Below, in pieces: positions 7,276 through 15,730 of a stretch of 46,567 bases of DNA. The notes beneath the pieces are model-generated. The model searched no databases. It was not told the origin of the DNA and was given only the letters and a program-made list of their open reading frames with translations. How positions within the stretch are numbered: the first letter of the stretch is position 1; each line of letters starts with the position of its first letter. The translations under genes were made by a program, and so were the position numbers. The DNA comes from Acetoanaerobium noterae (GTDB taxonomy: Bacteria > Bacillota > Clostridia > Peptostreptococcales > Filifactoraceae), in assembly GCF_900168025.1 (NCBI RefSeq), contig NZ_FUYN01000002.1:535386-581952 (forward strand), in the 5' to 3' direction.

Positions 7276-8767
7276 AATTAAAGACCTTTTTTCTAAGGCG
7301 CTAATAATACTTAGTTTTTTTCTATTTTTGTCAATTTTCGTATATATAAACTACATAGCATCTCCAAACTTTAAAGCTCCAGTGCTTAAAAGCTTAGCTC
7401 TTACTTTAGGCTTTTTACTTATATTTATAGCTGTGGATTATTTTATGGATAAATTTAAAAATAAAAAGGCAGTTTATTATGCTATTATTGGCATAATAAT
7501 ATTTGCAGGGCTGCTGCTAAGACTATACTGGACAAACTCGGTGAGTACTATTCAGATTTCAGATTTTGGACGTATGTGGGAAAGTGCAGGAGAAATAGCT
7601 GAGGGAAATTTCAGCAGATTTCAAAAAAACGGATATCTGTATACCTATCCCCACCTTGCATTTACTACCTTATTTTATAGTCTTATTCATATGATTACAG
7701 GCTCTAGTCTCATGGCAATGAAGTTTGTAAATATAGGCTTGTCGCTTCTGACGGCTTTTTTGGTTTATTTGATTTCTGGCGAGTTATCAAATGGAAAAAA
7801 AGCTACTGCTATTTTTATCATGGCTATAAATTCTCCATTTATTTTCTTTAATAATATTTTGGATTCTCAAAATATAGCAGCCCCAGTATTTTATTTTGCG
7901 GTGCTACTTTATTTAAAGGTTTTTAAGAAGAAAATTCATCCTCTTTATTTGGTGGCTGTAGGAGCACTGCTTTCGCTTGGAAATCTGTTTAGATCAGTAG
8001 GTCCAATATTTGTAATAGCAATTATAATGCATATGCTTATTTTCTCTTCATATTCCCTAATTCAAAAAAGGAAAAAAGGGAAGCCTTTGAAGCTTGATAA
8101 AGGGCTTTTAGGGCCTTTATGTCTCGTACTTATGCTAGTAGCTATGTATGTGACTACTTTTGTATTAAATTATATTTTTATATGGGCAGGAGTATTCCAA
8201 AAACCTACCTGGGATACTGGCGGAAACCTTATTTTATATATAAATGCAGGGTTTAATCACGAGAGCAATGGAATGTGGAACCAAGAAGATTATGACTTGC
8301 TTAGAGATGTTGGTTTTGACTATGATAAAGCTGAGATAGAAGCTAGAAAAAGATTAGAGCAAAGGTTATCTGATAAAGATAAGGTGCTCACCCTTATTTC
8401 GAACAAGTACCGAACTCAGTGGGGGGCAGGAGATTTTGGAGGACTTTACTGGTCTACAGTAGAGCTTGAATCTAATCCTAAAGCTACAAATGATATGCTA
8501 GTATGGCTCAATTATCATTTTTATTATGTGCAGGCTTTTTACAGTGCTCTTATTCTAGCTATAATGCTAAAGCTTGCAAGAGGCTACTATAAAAATGAAA
8601 TTAAACCTGAATTTTATTTTGGACTGATTTTGTTTGTAGGGTTTGTTTGTCTTCATACCCTTATAGAAATGCAGCCTAGATACGGATATATAGCAATGCC
8701 TATGATTACAGCGCTTGCTGCTGCATCGATAGGCGAAAGGAGAAGTACTTATGAAGGTGGCGTTTAA
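7262..8767 (+). CDS. Polytopic membrane glycosyltransferase (ArnT/PMT-like, GT39/83-type)
   Basis: A 501-residue integral membrane protein with about 11-12 hydrophobic segments. Between the second and third helices there is an extracytoplasmic loop with DFGRMWESAGEIAEGNF, placed where GT-C transferases carry their catalytic acidic residue. A large loop at about residues 310-400 lies outside the membrane. It most resembles the ArnT/PMT/YfhO type that uses polyprenyl-phosphate sugars as donors on the outer face. It is probably the final transferase working with the GtrB-like and GtrA-like proteins. Overlaps of 14 bp upstream and 17 bp downstream point to coupled translation. Confidence 0.7.
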   Translation: MIVTKIKDLFSKALIILSFFLFLSIFVYINYIASPNFKAPVLKSLALTLGFLLIFIAVDYFMDKFKNKKAVYYAIIGIIIFAGLLLRLYWTNSVSTIQISDFGRMWESAGEIAEGNFSRFQKNGYLYTYPHLAFTTLFYSLIHMITGSSLMAMKFVNIGLSLLTAFLVYLISGELSNGKKATAIFIMAINSPFIFFNNILDSQNIAAPVFYFAVLLYLKVFKKKIHPLYLVAVGALLSLGNLFRSVGPIFVIAIIMHMLIFSSYSLIQKRKKGKPLKLDKGLLGPLCLVLMLVAMYVTTFVLNYIFIWAGVFQKPTWDTGGNLILYINAGFNHESNGMWNQEDYDLLRDVGFDYDKAEIEARKRLEQRLSDKDKVLTLISNKYRTQWGAGDFGGLYWSTVELESNPKATNDMLVWLNYHFYYVQAFYSALILAIMLKLARGYYKNEIKPEFYFGLILFVGFVCLHTLIEMQPRYGYIAMPMITALAAASIGERRSTYEGGV

Positions 8768-9842
8768 TGTTTTAGATAGACAGTTTATGATGCATAAAGA
8801 GGAATATGAAGCTAAAGCTTTAGAGGTGCTTAGAAGTGGATGGTATATACTTGGCAAAGAGGTTGAAGCGTTTGAAACTGAGTTTGCTAAATATTTAGGA
8901 AGCCGTCACTGCGTTGGATTAGCGAGTGGCCTAGATGCAATAGTGCTAGCCTTTAGGGCACTTGATATAAAAGCTGGTGATGAGGTTATAGTTGCTGGAA
9001 ATGCATATATTGCCTGCGTGATGGGAATAAGCATGAACAATGCAGTACCTGTATTTTGTGAGCCAGATGAATATTACAATATAGATGCATCAAAGATAGA
9101 AAGCCTTATTACCTCAAAAACGAAAGCAATTTTGGCAGTTCACTTATATGGACAGCCTTGTGATATGAAAAGTATAAAGCAAATATGTGATAAGCATAAG
9201 CTATACTTGGTTGAGGACTGCGCTCAGTCTCATGGTTCAACCTATGATGGCATCATGACAGGAAGATTTTCAGATATAGGTTGCTTTAGCTTCTATCCGA
9301 GCAAAAATTTAGGAGCTTTTGGAGATGCAGGAGCTATAGTAACTGATAACAGCGAGCTTGCTGATAAAATCAGAGTACTTAGAAATTATGGCAGTGAGAA
9401 AAGATACTACAATGAGGTTGTAGGATATAACTCTAGACTAGATGAGCTTCAGGCAGGTCTTCTAAAAGTGAAGCTAAAATATCTAGATGAACTAAATAAG
9501 GAGCGTATAGATATAGCTAAAAGGTACCTAAGTGAAGTTGATAACCCTAAGATTATTTTGCCAAAAATTTTGGACAAGGCTATGCCTATATGGCATTTAT
9601 TTGTAGTAAGAGTAAAAGATAGAGCAGAATTTATGAGTTATTTAAATGAATGTAATATAGGAAGCGTTATTCATTATCCCATACCTCCTCATCTTAGTCA
9701 GGCTTACGAGTATTTGGGATATAAAGAAGGGGATTATCCTATAACAGAAAGCTATGCGAACGAGGTAGTGAGTTTGCCTATTTACAACGGAATGACTAAA
9801 GAAGAAGTAGACTATGCCATAAAATACTTAAATAAGTATTAA
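8751..9842 (+). CDS. DegT/DnrJ/EryC1 sugar aminotransferase, FdtB/QdtB-like
   Basis: A 363-residue canonical sugar aminotransferase. The motifs run in order: GLASGLDAIVLAFRAL at the N-terminus, VEDCAQSHGS with the PLP-binding Asp, and FSFYPSKNLGAFGDAG with Schiff-base K185. These are followed by YNSRLDELQAGLLKVKL and the PIWHLFVVR and YPIPPHLS segments that shape the substrate site. This is the FdtB/QdtB group that aminates C3 of dTDP-3-keto-6-deoxyhexose with glutamate. The next gene is the FdtA/QdtA-like ketoisomerase that makes that substrate, which strongly supports the assignment. The ATG is supported by AAAGGAG about 7 nt upstream, inside the preceding gene. Confidence 0.85.
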   Translation: MKVAFNVLDRQFMMHKEEYEAKALEVLRSGWYILGKEVEAFETEFAKYLGSRHCVGLASGLDAIVLAFRALDIKAGDEVIVAGNAYIACVMGISMNNAVPVFCEPDEYYNIDASKIESLITSKTKAILAVHLYGQPCDMKSIKQICDKHKLYLVEDCAQSHGSTYDGIMTGRFSDIGCFSFYPSKNLGAFGDAGAIVTDNSELADKIRVLRNYGSEKRYYNEVVGYNSRLDELQAGLLKVKLKYLDELNKERIDIAKRYLSEVDNPKIILPKILDKAMPIWHLFVVRVKDRAEFMSYLNECNIGSVIHYPIPPHLSQAYEYLGYKEGDYPITESYANEVVSLPIYNGMTKEEVDYAIKYLNKY

Positions 9843-9876
9843 TAAGAATTCGGTTTTTGAGGAAATGGAGAGTTGT

Positions 9877-10293
9877 ATGGATAAAAAGTTTAAAGTTATA
9901 GATTTTCAGGAACTAGGAGATTCTAGAGGTCATTTAGTTGTCGCAGAAAGCAATAAAGAGGTTCCGTTTTTAATTCAGCGTATTTTTTATATCTACGGAA
10001 CAAAGGACGGTGTAGTAAGAGGACAGCATGCTAATAGAGAGTCTGAGTTCATGCTTATAAATCTTCAAGGAAGTGTCAAGATAGTGATAGATGATGGAAG
10101 GCAAAAGGATACCGTAATTCTAAATAAAGCCCATCAGGGAGTTTATCTCGATAAAATGGTGTGGAAGGATATGTGCGAATTCTCTAGCGACTCTATTTTA
10201 CTGGTATTATCTAGCATGTCTTATGATGCTTCAGAATATATAAGAGACTATGATGAATTTGTCAGGGAAGTGAATGATGGCAAACTTGATTAA
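9877..10293 (+). CDS. WxcM/FdtA-like dTDP-4-keto-6-deoxyhexose 3,4-ketoisomerase
   Basis: A 138-residue single-domain cupin of the WxcM-like family. The conserved VVRGQHANRESEFMLINLQGS supplies the catalytic His, and the family end VLSSMSYDASEYIRDYDEF is present. FdtA and QdtA convert dTDP-4-keto-6-deoxyglucose to the 3-keto isomer, which the upstream aminotransferase would then aminate. I start the gene at ATG 9877, with GGAGAG at a normal distance. An in-frame ATG at 9865 has its purine-rich stretch too close. The 3' end overlaps the GtrA-like gene by 20 bp. Isomer specificity (galacto or gluco) cannot be told. Confidence 0.85.
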   Translation: MDKKFKVIDFQELGDSRGHLVVAESNKEVPFLIQRIFYIYGTKDGVVRGQHANRESEFMLINLQGSVKIVIDDGRQKDTVILNKAHQGVYLDKMVWKDMCEFSSDSILLVLSSMSYDASEYIRDYDEFVREVNDGKLD

Positions 10294-10675
10294 TAAGATA
10301 AAAAACAGCAGTTTTTTTGGCTTTGCGCTTGTGGGAGCAATTAATACAGGTTTTTCCTTTATAATTTATATTTTGCTTTTAAGATTGGATTTATATTATA
10401 TTATAGCTAGTGTACTGGCGTATATAGCAGGTATAGCTGTAAGCTATCTACTTAATACTAAGTTCGTTTTCAAGGAAGAAAAAACAATAAAAAATCTTTC
10501 TAAGTTTGTAAGTGTATATCTTACTGCACTTGTTATAAATACGGGGCTGTTATATGCTCTTGTAAACCTAATTGGCTTTAATCCAGTGCTTGGACAAATC
10601 GGTGTGACGTGTTTAGTTTTATTTTATAATTATGTACTTCAAAAGCTTTGGACATTTAAAAAGGCCTCTTCATAA
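10274..10675 (+). CDS. GtrA-like flippase
   Basis: A 133-residue protein with four transmembrane helices and the GtrA-family opening FFGFALVGAINTGFSFIIY, followed by a VSYLLNTKFVFK loop and an FYNYVLQKLWTFKK end. GtrA-type proteins are thought to flip undecaprenyl-phosphate-linked sugars made by GtrB-type transferases. It is the last gene of the glycan operon, and its stop codon lies in the loop of the terminator hairpin. Confidence 0.85.
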   Translation: MMANLINKIKNSSFFGFALVGAINTGFSFIIYILLLRLDLYYIIASVLAYIAGIAVSYLLNTKFVFKEEKTIKNLSKFVSVYLTALVINTGLLYALVNLIGFNPVLGQIGVTCLVLFYNYVLQKLWTFKKASS

Positions 10676-10693
10676 TGAAGAGGCCTTAATTTT
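10659..10693. terminator. Bidirectional terminator ending the glycan operon and the NlpC gene
   Basis: Perfect 12-bp stem 10661-10672/10676-10687 around a TAA loop that is itself the stop codon of the GtrA gene. A and T runs flank both sides. Confidence 0.9.
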
Positions 10694-10699
10694 ATCTGC

Positions 10700-11923
10700 T
10701 TAATTTACTCTTCTTCCGTAAAGGAAGTTCTTTCTTGTACTTAAATCGTCTATACGAACGCTTTTTCCAGGGCTAGGAGAGTGAATGAATTTTCCACTAC
10801 CGATGTAGATACCTACATGGCCTGGGAACATTACTAAATCTCCAGCACGAAGCTCGCTTCTAGATACTTTAGTTCCTACCTTGCCTTGAGCGGCTGATGT
10901 TCTTGGAAGGCTAACTCCAGCTTTTCTGAATACATATTGAGTAAAGCCTGAACAATCAAAGCCTTTTGGAGTGGTTCCACCCCATTTATATGGTACTCCT
11001 ATGTAATCTTTTGCTATTGCTACTACTCCTGAAACCTTTGGTTTTGTTCCATAAGCTACGATTTTAGGTGATGAAGGCTCAACAACTGTTTCGCTTATAA
11101 CAGTTTTTTCGACAGCTTCACCATTTATTTCTACTACTTCTCTAACTACTTCTTTAACGCCGTTTGTACCTTCTGATTTAACTTTTGTAGTTCCCTCAGT
11201 CAGGGTAGAGTCGGCTACTCTTTGCTCTGCTTTATATATTGGTAGATTTACATTATCCTGATAAGTAACCTTAACATCTATCAGAGGCTTACCTTCTTCT
11301 GCTACTTCTGTTTCAGGAATTTCTCTGCTAACACTAGAACGAGAAACTGTAGAAGCGCTTGTTGGTGACTTAACTATTGCGAGTGCCTGATAGCTATTTA
11401 AGATTTTTTCTATGTTGATTTTTTCAGCTTTTACTAGATTTACTTCTTGAACGAATTCTACTTTTGCATTTTGTTTTGAAGCTACAAATGGAGCTTTAAT
11501 GGCATCTAATATATTCTGGGCAGTTTTTTCATCCTTTACCGCCATGAGTACCTTACCGTCTGACTTAATTAGATAGCCTGGTGATTTGATTTCCAAAGCA
11601 GACATAGCAGATAGTTTCATGTCTTCTTGCTCAGTCAAATCATTTCCATTTAACTTCCCTTTGTTGTACTCGAGATTTGCTTCGTAAGTGATATCTTTAC
11701 CTTTTGATTCACGAAGCTCTGTATCGAGCTGAGTCATCATTTTTTCTACATGAGAGACTCTTTTTACGAATCCAACATGCTTTCCATTTAGCTTTACCTC
11801 ATAACCTACACCGGGTTGGTAGTAGACTAAAAAGCCTAAAAGACAAACAAGAGCAGCTAGCGAAAATAGGTATATTCTATTTTGCAGAAGTTTTCTCTTG
11901 ATTTCTTTCGAAATTTTAATCAT
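10700..11923 (-). CDS. Secreted G5-domain NlpC/P60 peptidoglycan endopeptidase
   Basis: A 407-residue protein with an N-terminal membrane segment or uncleaved signal (about residues 13-35). The middle region is of YabE/VanW-associated type and includes a G5 domain at about 215-290. The C-terminal NlpC/P60 domain holds GFDCSGF (Cys324), PGHVGIYIG (His369) and FIHSPSPG (His381), a complete catalytic triad. Such enzymes cut the D-Glu-diamino-acid bond in stem peptides and act in wall turnover or daughter-cell separation; G5 domains are thought to bind wall sugars. I start at ATG 11923 because GGAGGAA precedes it; the upstream TTG at 11938 lies immediately before that ribosome site. Confidence 0.88.
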   Translation of the reverse strand: MIKISKEIKRKLLQNRIYLFSLAALVCLLGFLVYYQPGVGYEVKLNGKHVGFVKRVSHVEKMMTQLDTELRESKGKDITYEANLEYNKGKLNGNDLTEQEDMKLSAMSALEIKSPGYLIKSDGKVLMAVKDEKTAQNILDAIKAPFVASKQNAKVEFVQEVNLVKAEKINIEKILNSYQALAIVKSPTSASTVSRSSVSREIPETEVAEEGKPLIDVKVTYQDNVNLPIYKAEQRVADSTLTEGTTKVKSEGTNGVKEVVREVVEINGEAVEKTVISETVVEPSSPKIVAYGTKPKVSGVVAIAKDYIGVPYKWGGTTPKGFDCSGFTQYVFRKAGVSLPRTSAAQGKVGTKVSRSELRAGDLVMFPGHVGIYIGSGKFIHSPSPGKSVRIDDLSTRKNFLYGRRVN

Positions 11924-11970
11924 AAGAACTTCCTCCAAACTTTCTGGTTATTTTGGTATGGTACTTAAAA

Positions 11971-11979
11971 ATTATAACA
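11971..11979 (-). promoter_or_regulatory. Extended -10 promoter of the NlpC/P60 gene
   Basis: On the minus strand TGTTATAAT (perfect TATAAT with a TGn extension) lies about 50 bp before the start codon. The -35 is weak. Confidence 0.5.
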
Positions 11980-12034
11980 CAAAAAAATTTTAAATAACAC
12001 CCTTTAATTACAAAAAAGTAACAGTTTGATTTTT

Positions 12035-12066
12035 TTGAAAACAAAATCAATTATGTGCTGTATAAT
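12035..12066 (+). promoter_or_regulatory. Promoter of the MacAB-like operon
   Basis: A perfect -10 TATAAT at 12061-12066. The best -35, TTGAAA at 12035-12040, has a long 20-bp spacer. The operator-like palindrome starts 2 bp downstream of the -10. Confidence 0.55.
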
Positions 12067-12067
12067 G

Positions 12068-12098
12068 ATTAGTGTATTATTACAAACAATACACTAAT
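12068..12098. promoter_or_regulatory. Perfect 11-bp inverted repeat at the MacAB-like transcription start (operator candidate)
   Basis: ATTAGTGTATT at 12068-12078 and its exact reverse complement at 12088-12098 with a 9-bp spacer. It sits over the expected +1, where a bound repressor would block transcription. It is not followed by a T run and lies in the leader, so it is not a terminator. Confidence 0.6.
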
Positions 12099-12129
12099 TG
12101 TGTATATTATAAAAAAAGGAGAAAATACA

Positions 12130-13515
12130 ATGGGTTTAGAAAAACTAAAAAATCGTTTAAAAAAAACTAGTGAACAGGATTCAGTACAAGGAGAGAAGAA
12201 AAAGTTTTTTAAAGGCAAGAAAAAAATTATCATACCGGTACTTATAATAGCGATTTTAGGAGCCTCTATTTTTGCATGGAGCAAAAGTAAAGGAGAACAA
12301 AATCCTATGGTTACAACTATGCCTCTCACAAAAGGAACTATAGAGCATAGTCTATCTATAACTGGAAAAATAGAAGGAACTGACAGTGCGGAAATTTCTT
12401 CATCACTAAATTATGAAATAGTTCAAATCAATGTTAAAGAAGGAGATTATGTAGAAAAAGGTCAAGTATTAGCTGTACTAGATGATAAGGATTTAAAACA
12501 AGAAATAAATCTATCGCAAAAGGATTTGGAGCTAGCTGAGCTACAATATAAAGAAAATATAGATTCAAAGTCAAAGCTCGATACTTCGACAGCTTCTGCT
12601 ACTATTTCTGTGAATCAATCTCAGATAGAATACGATGAAGCGAAAAGACAGCTTGAAATAAAAAAAGCACTATTTGAAAGTGGAGCTATTCCAAAGGAAG
12701 AATATACTCAAGCTGAGATTAGTGTTCAAAAATCAGAAATAGCATTAGAGCTTGCTAAGGATGGGCTTAGAAAAGCAAAATTGGATGTACAGAAAACTAT
12801 AGATGAACAGTCGCCTAAAGCTTCTGACAAAAAAGCTCTAGAAATAAAAAGAGAGCAATTAAATCAGAAACAGCAGGATTTGGAAAAGGTGTATATTAAA
12901 AGTCCAATAAGCGGAACTGTTACTAGAGTTAATGCTAGATTAGGAAGAACTCCTCAAGCTAGCGATGACAATAAACCTCTGTTTGTAGTAGAAAATCTAT
13001 CTGACCTTAGAATGAAGGTATCTATAAGTGAATTTGACATCGGAAGCATAAAAGCAGGTTTAGGAGCTGAAATATCAGCAGATGTACTTGGAAGTGATAA
13101 AGTAAATGCTCTTGTATATAATATTTCACCAACTGGAGAGCCTAAGGAAGGTGGAAACAGCAAGGAAATGGTTATACCAGTTATACTTGATATAGTAGAC
13201 GAGGATCCAAGACTAATAGCTGGAGTTACTGCTTCTGCAAAAATTATGATTGAGCAAAAAGATAACGTATTTAAAGTGCCTTATGAAGCTGTTTTAGAAG
13301 AAGATGGAAAAAATTATCTAGTAATAGAAAAAGATAACGTTCTAAAAAGAGTAGCAGTAGAGCTCGGACTAGAAAGTGATGTAGAGCTTGAGGTTATATC
13401 ATCAGAGCTTAAGGAAAATGATTCAGTAGTACTATCTCCTGATCCAAGCTATATAGATGGAATGAAAGTAGAGAAAATGCCAGAAATGGGAGCTGAAATT
13501 AAGGCTGAAAATTAA
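12130..13515 (+). CDS. MacA/YknX-like membrane-fusion adaptor of an ABC exporter
   Basis: A 461-residue protein with a basic cytoplasmic N-terminus, one transmembrane helix (about residues 32-50), and the HlyD/MacA layout: a split biotinyl-lipoyl domain (first half VKEGDYVEKGQVLAVLDD), a long alpha-helical hairpin (about 115-255), the second half IKSPISGTVTRVNARLG, then beta-barrel and membrane-proximal domains. In Gram-positive bacteria such adaptors (YknX) work with MacB-like ABC transporters, encoded next, to export peptides or drugs. The start is ATG 12130 with AAAGGAG 8 nt upstream; the open frame extends to GTG 12100, which lacks a ribosome site. Regulation probably involves the palindrome at 12068. 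Confidence 0.85.
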   Translation: MGLEKLKNRLKKTSEQDSVQGEKKKFFKGKKKIIIPVLIIAILGASIFAWSKSKGEQNPMVTTMPLTKGTIEHSLSITGKIEGTDSAEISSSLNYEIVQINVKEGDYVEKGQVLAVLDDKDLKQEINLSQKDLELAELQYKENIDSKSKLDTSTASATISVNQSQIEYDEAKRQLEIKKALFESGAIPKEEYTQAEISVQKSEIALELAKDGLRKAKLDVQKTIDEQSPKASDKKALEIKREQLNQKQQDLEKVYIKSPISGTVTRVNARLGRTPQASDDNKPLFVVENLSDLRMKVSISEFDIGSIKAGLGAEISADVLGSDKVNALVYNISPTGEPKEGGNSKEMVIPVILDIVDEDPRLIAGVTASAKIMIEQKDNVFKVPYEAVLEEDGKNYLVIEKDNVLKRVAVELGLESDVELEVISSELKENDSVVLSPDPSYIDGMKVEKMPEMGAEIKAEN

Positions 13516-13614
13516 GAATAATAATTAAGCAAGAGCAATCCTGACTATTCAAACAGTAAAAATTGCTAATGTAGCTACAGGTGTCTTGCATATTAATTAT
13601 AAAAGGAGAAAGCT

Positions 13615-14328
13615 ATGCAAACTTCAGTAGAAAGTAAAAACTCAGAAGATGTTTTATTGGAGCTAAAAGAGTTATATAAGATTTATATAATGGGAAGTGT
13701 AGAGGTTCAGGCACTAAGAGGCATCGATTTGACTATAGAAAAGGGTGAGTTTATATCTATAATGGGAACCTCTGGTTCAGGTAAATCAACACTAATGAAC
13801 ATAATAGGATGTCTAGACAGACCTACTAAGGGAAACTATTTCTTAGAGGGAATAGATATTAAGGAAAAATCAGAGGATGAGCTTTCATTTATAAGGAACC
13901 AGAAAATTGGCTTTGTATTTCAGTCGTTTAATTTAATTGCAAGAACCTCCGCTGTAAAAAATGTAGAGCTACCAATGATATATGCAAAGATGCATGCAAA
14001 TGATAGACATGAAAGAGCCAAGCAGTTACTTGAAAAGGTAGGGCTTGGAGATAGGATTCACCATATGCCAAATGAGCTCTCAGGTGGGCAAAGACAAAGG
14101 GTAGCAATAGCTAGAGCTCTTGCCAATGAGCCACCTATAATGCTAGCTGACGAGCCGACTGGAAACCTAGATTCGAAATCAAGTATAGAGATTATGGAGA
14201 TATTTAGGAATCTAAATGAAGAAGGTAAAACTGTTATCATAGTTACTCATGAGAGAGATATAGCTGAGTATACAGATAGGATAGTTACCTTTAAAGATGG
14301 ACAGATAGTAAGTGATGAAAGAAGGTAA
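13615..14328 (+). CDS. MacB/LolD-type ABC transporter ATP-binding subunit
   Basis: A 237-residue ATPase with Walker [10 protein letters not shown] (residues 51-59), Q-loop FVFQSFNLI, signature LSGGQ (155-159), Walker B IMLADEP with D179 and E180, a TGNLDS D-loop and the THE switch region. The MacB/LolD subfamily powers mechanotransmission exporters rather than import, and there is no solute-binding protein here. Its partner is the permease 3 bp downstream; the adaptor gene lies 99 bp upstream. Confidence 0.92.
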   Translation: MQTSVESKNSEDVLLELKELYKIYIMGSVEVQALRGIDLTIEKGEFISIMGTSGSGKSTLMNIIGCLDRPTKGNYFLEGIDIKEKSEDELSFIRNQKIGFVFQSFNLIARTSAVKNVELPMIYAKMHANDRHERAKQLLEKVGLGDRIHHMPNELSGGQRQRVAIARALANEPPIMLADEPTGNLDSKSSIEIMEIFRNLNEEGKTVIIVTHERDIAEYTDRIVTFKDGQIVSDERR

Positions 14329-14331
14329 AAC

Positions 14332-15537
14332 ATGTTACTTATAATGGAAAATATAAAGCTTGCCCTGTCTAGTATAAGGGCTAATAAAATGAGGTCATTT
14401 TTGACTATGCTAGGTATAATAATAGGTATTTCATCGGTTATTACCATAGCATCCTTAGGCGAAACATCTAAAGCTGTTATTGCCAAAGAGTTCGAAGCCT
14501 TTGGAAAAAACAGAGTAGTAATTTACATGCCTTACTCGGAAGAAATAAGAGATTCGGATTACTTTACAATGGAAGACATAGATAAAGTAAAAGCAAAATA
14601 TAAAGAAGATATAGTTTATCTTGCTCCATCTACTTATGAAAACACAGAAGCTATAAGTGGAAGAAAAAAAGCTAAGGTTAGTACGCAGGGCGTTGCAAAT
14701 GGCTATGAAAAAATGGTCAATATGGATCTTATTAAAGGAAGATTCATTACAGAGGCTGATATTAAATCCAGAAGATATGTAAGTGTTGTGGATAAAGCTA
14801 TGGCAGATAAAATTTTTCCAGGAGAAAACGCTGTTGGAAAAACTATTAGAATATCTGTAGAAGGACAGCCAGCAGATGCCAAAATAGTAGGCGTATATGA
14901 AAAGAAAAAATCTATTTTTGATGGAATGATGAGCTCTGATAGCACTACAATGTATATGCCCTACTCGATTTTTTCATCTCAGCTAATGTACATGGGTAGT
15001 ATAGATATGAAAATAATTGAATCTAAATCTTCTATAGAAGTAGGAGATAGCATTGCTAATTTTCTAGCTAAAATGAAAAAAAGAGAGCCTGGATTTTATA
15101 TTGTAAATACAACTCAAGGCGAGCAAAATAGTATAGATCAAGTATTAAATACCCTTTCTCTTGCAATAGGAGCTATAGCAGCTATTTCCCTTTTGGTAGG
15201 AGGAATAGGTATAATGAACATTATGTTAGTTTCCGTAACGGAGAGAACCAAGGAAATAGGTATTAGAAAATCTTTAGGAGCAAGAAGAAAAGACATTTTA
15301 CTCCAGTTTTTAGTGGAGTCTATGATAGTCTCGGCAACGGGAGGGATAATAGGAACAACTCTTGGAATAGTCTTTGCTTCTATTGTTTCACTAGTTTTAT
15401 CAGTTCCTCCAGTTGTTTCACCAGGGATAGTGATTATTGCCGTAGTGTTTTCTGCTGTAGTAGGTATGTTCTTTGGAATTTATCCTGCAAACAGAGCTGC
15501 AAAACTCGACCCTATAGATGCCCTTCGCTATGAATAA
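14332..15537 (+). CDS. MacB/FtsX-type ABC transporter permease
   Basis: A 401-residue permease with the MacB architecture. An N-terminal helix carries the KMRSFLTMLGIIIGISSVI motif. A large extracytoplasmic MacB_PCD domain spans about residues 45-240. Three more helices form the FtsX domain, with GGIGIMNIMLVSVTERTKEIG and the ending GIYPANRAAKLDPIDALRYE. With the ATPase and adaptor it completes a YknXYZ-like exporter of unknown substrate, often antimicrobial peptides. The start ATG is preceded by GAAGG. A terminator follows at 15621. Confidence 0.92.
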   Translation: MLLIMENIKLALSSIRANKMRSFLTMLGIIIGISSVITIASLGETSKAVIAKEFEAFGKNRVVIYMPYSEEIRDSDYFTMEDIDKVKAKYKEDIVYLAPSTYENTEAISGRKKAKVSTQGVANGYEKMVNMDLIKGRFITEADIKSRRYVSVVDKAMADKIFPGENAVGKTIRISVEGQPADAKIVGVYEKKKSIFDGMMSSDSTTMYMPYSIFSSQLMYMGSIDMKIIESKSSIEVGDSIANFLAKMKKREPGFYIVNTTQGEQNSIDQVLNTLSLAIGAIAAISLLVGGIGIMNIMLVSVTERTKEIGIRKSLGARRKDILLQFLVESMIVSATGGIIGTTLGIVFASIVSLVLSVPPVVSPGIVIIAVVFSAVVGMFFGIYPANRAAKLDPIDALRYE

Positions 15538-15620
15538 GCAGATTGTATAAAAAATATCTTGGATTAGTTATTAATTTGTAACATAAATATAGTATATTTG
15601 ATTTATAATGATAAAGTATA

Positions 15621-15646
15621 AAAAGAGAGTAAACTTACTCTCTTTT
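15621..15646 (+). terminator. Terminator of the MacAB-like operon
   Basis: Perfect 12-bp stem, AAAAGAGAGTAA at 15621-15632 and its complement at 15635-15646, with the T run built into the right arm. Confidence 0.75.
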
Positions 15647-15730
15647 ACTTTGGCTATTACAATTTATACAAAACAAATGAAACATAAATTACATATGTTT
15701 TGTACGCTTATATCATTTCAGGAGGTCATG

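Noticed and set aside
12068-12098. The 11-bp dyad as a transcription terminator
   Set aside because: It is AT-rich, lies directly after the -10 box, and is not followed by a T run.
15608-15730. N-terminal extension of the stalk-domain protein
   Set aside because: The extension covers the terminator of the previous operon, and the proper ribosome site and signal peptide begin at 15720-15731.
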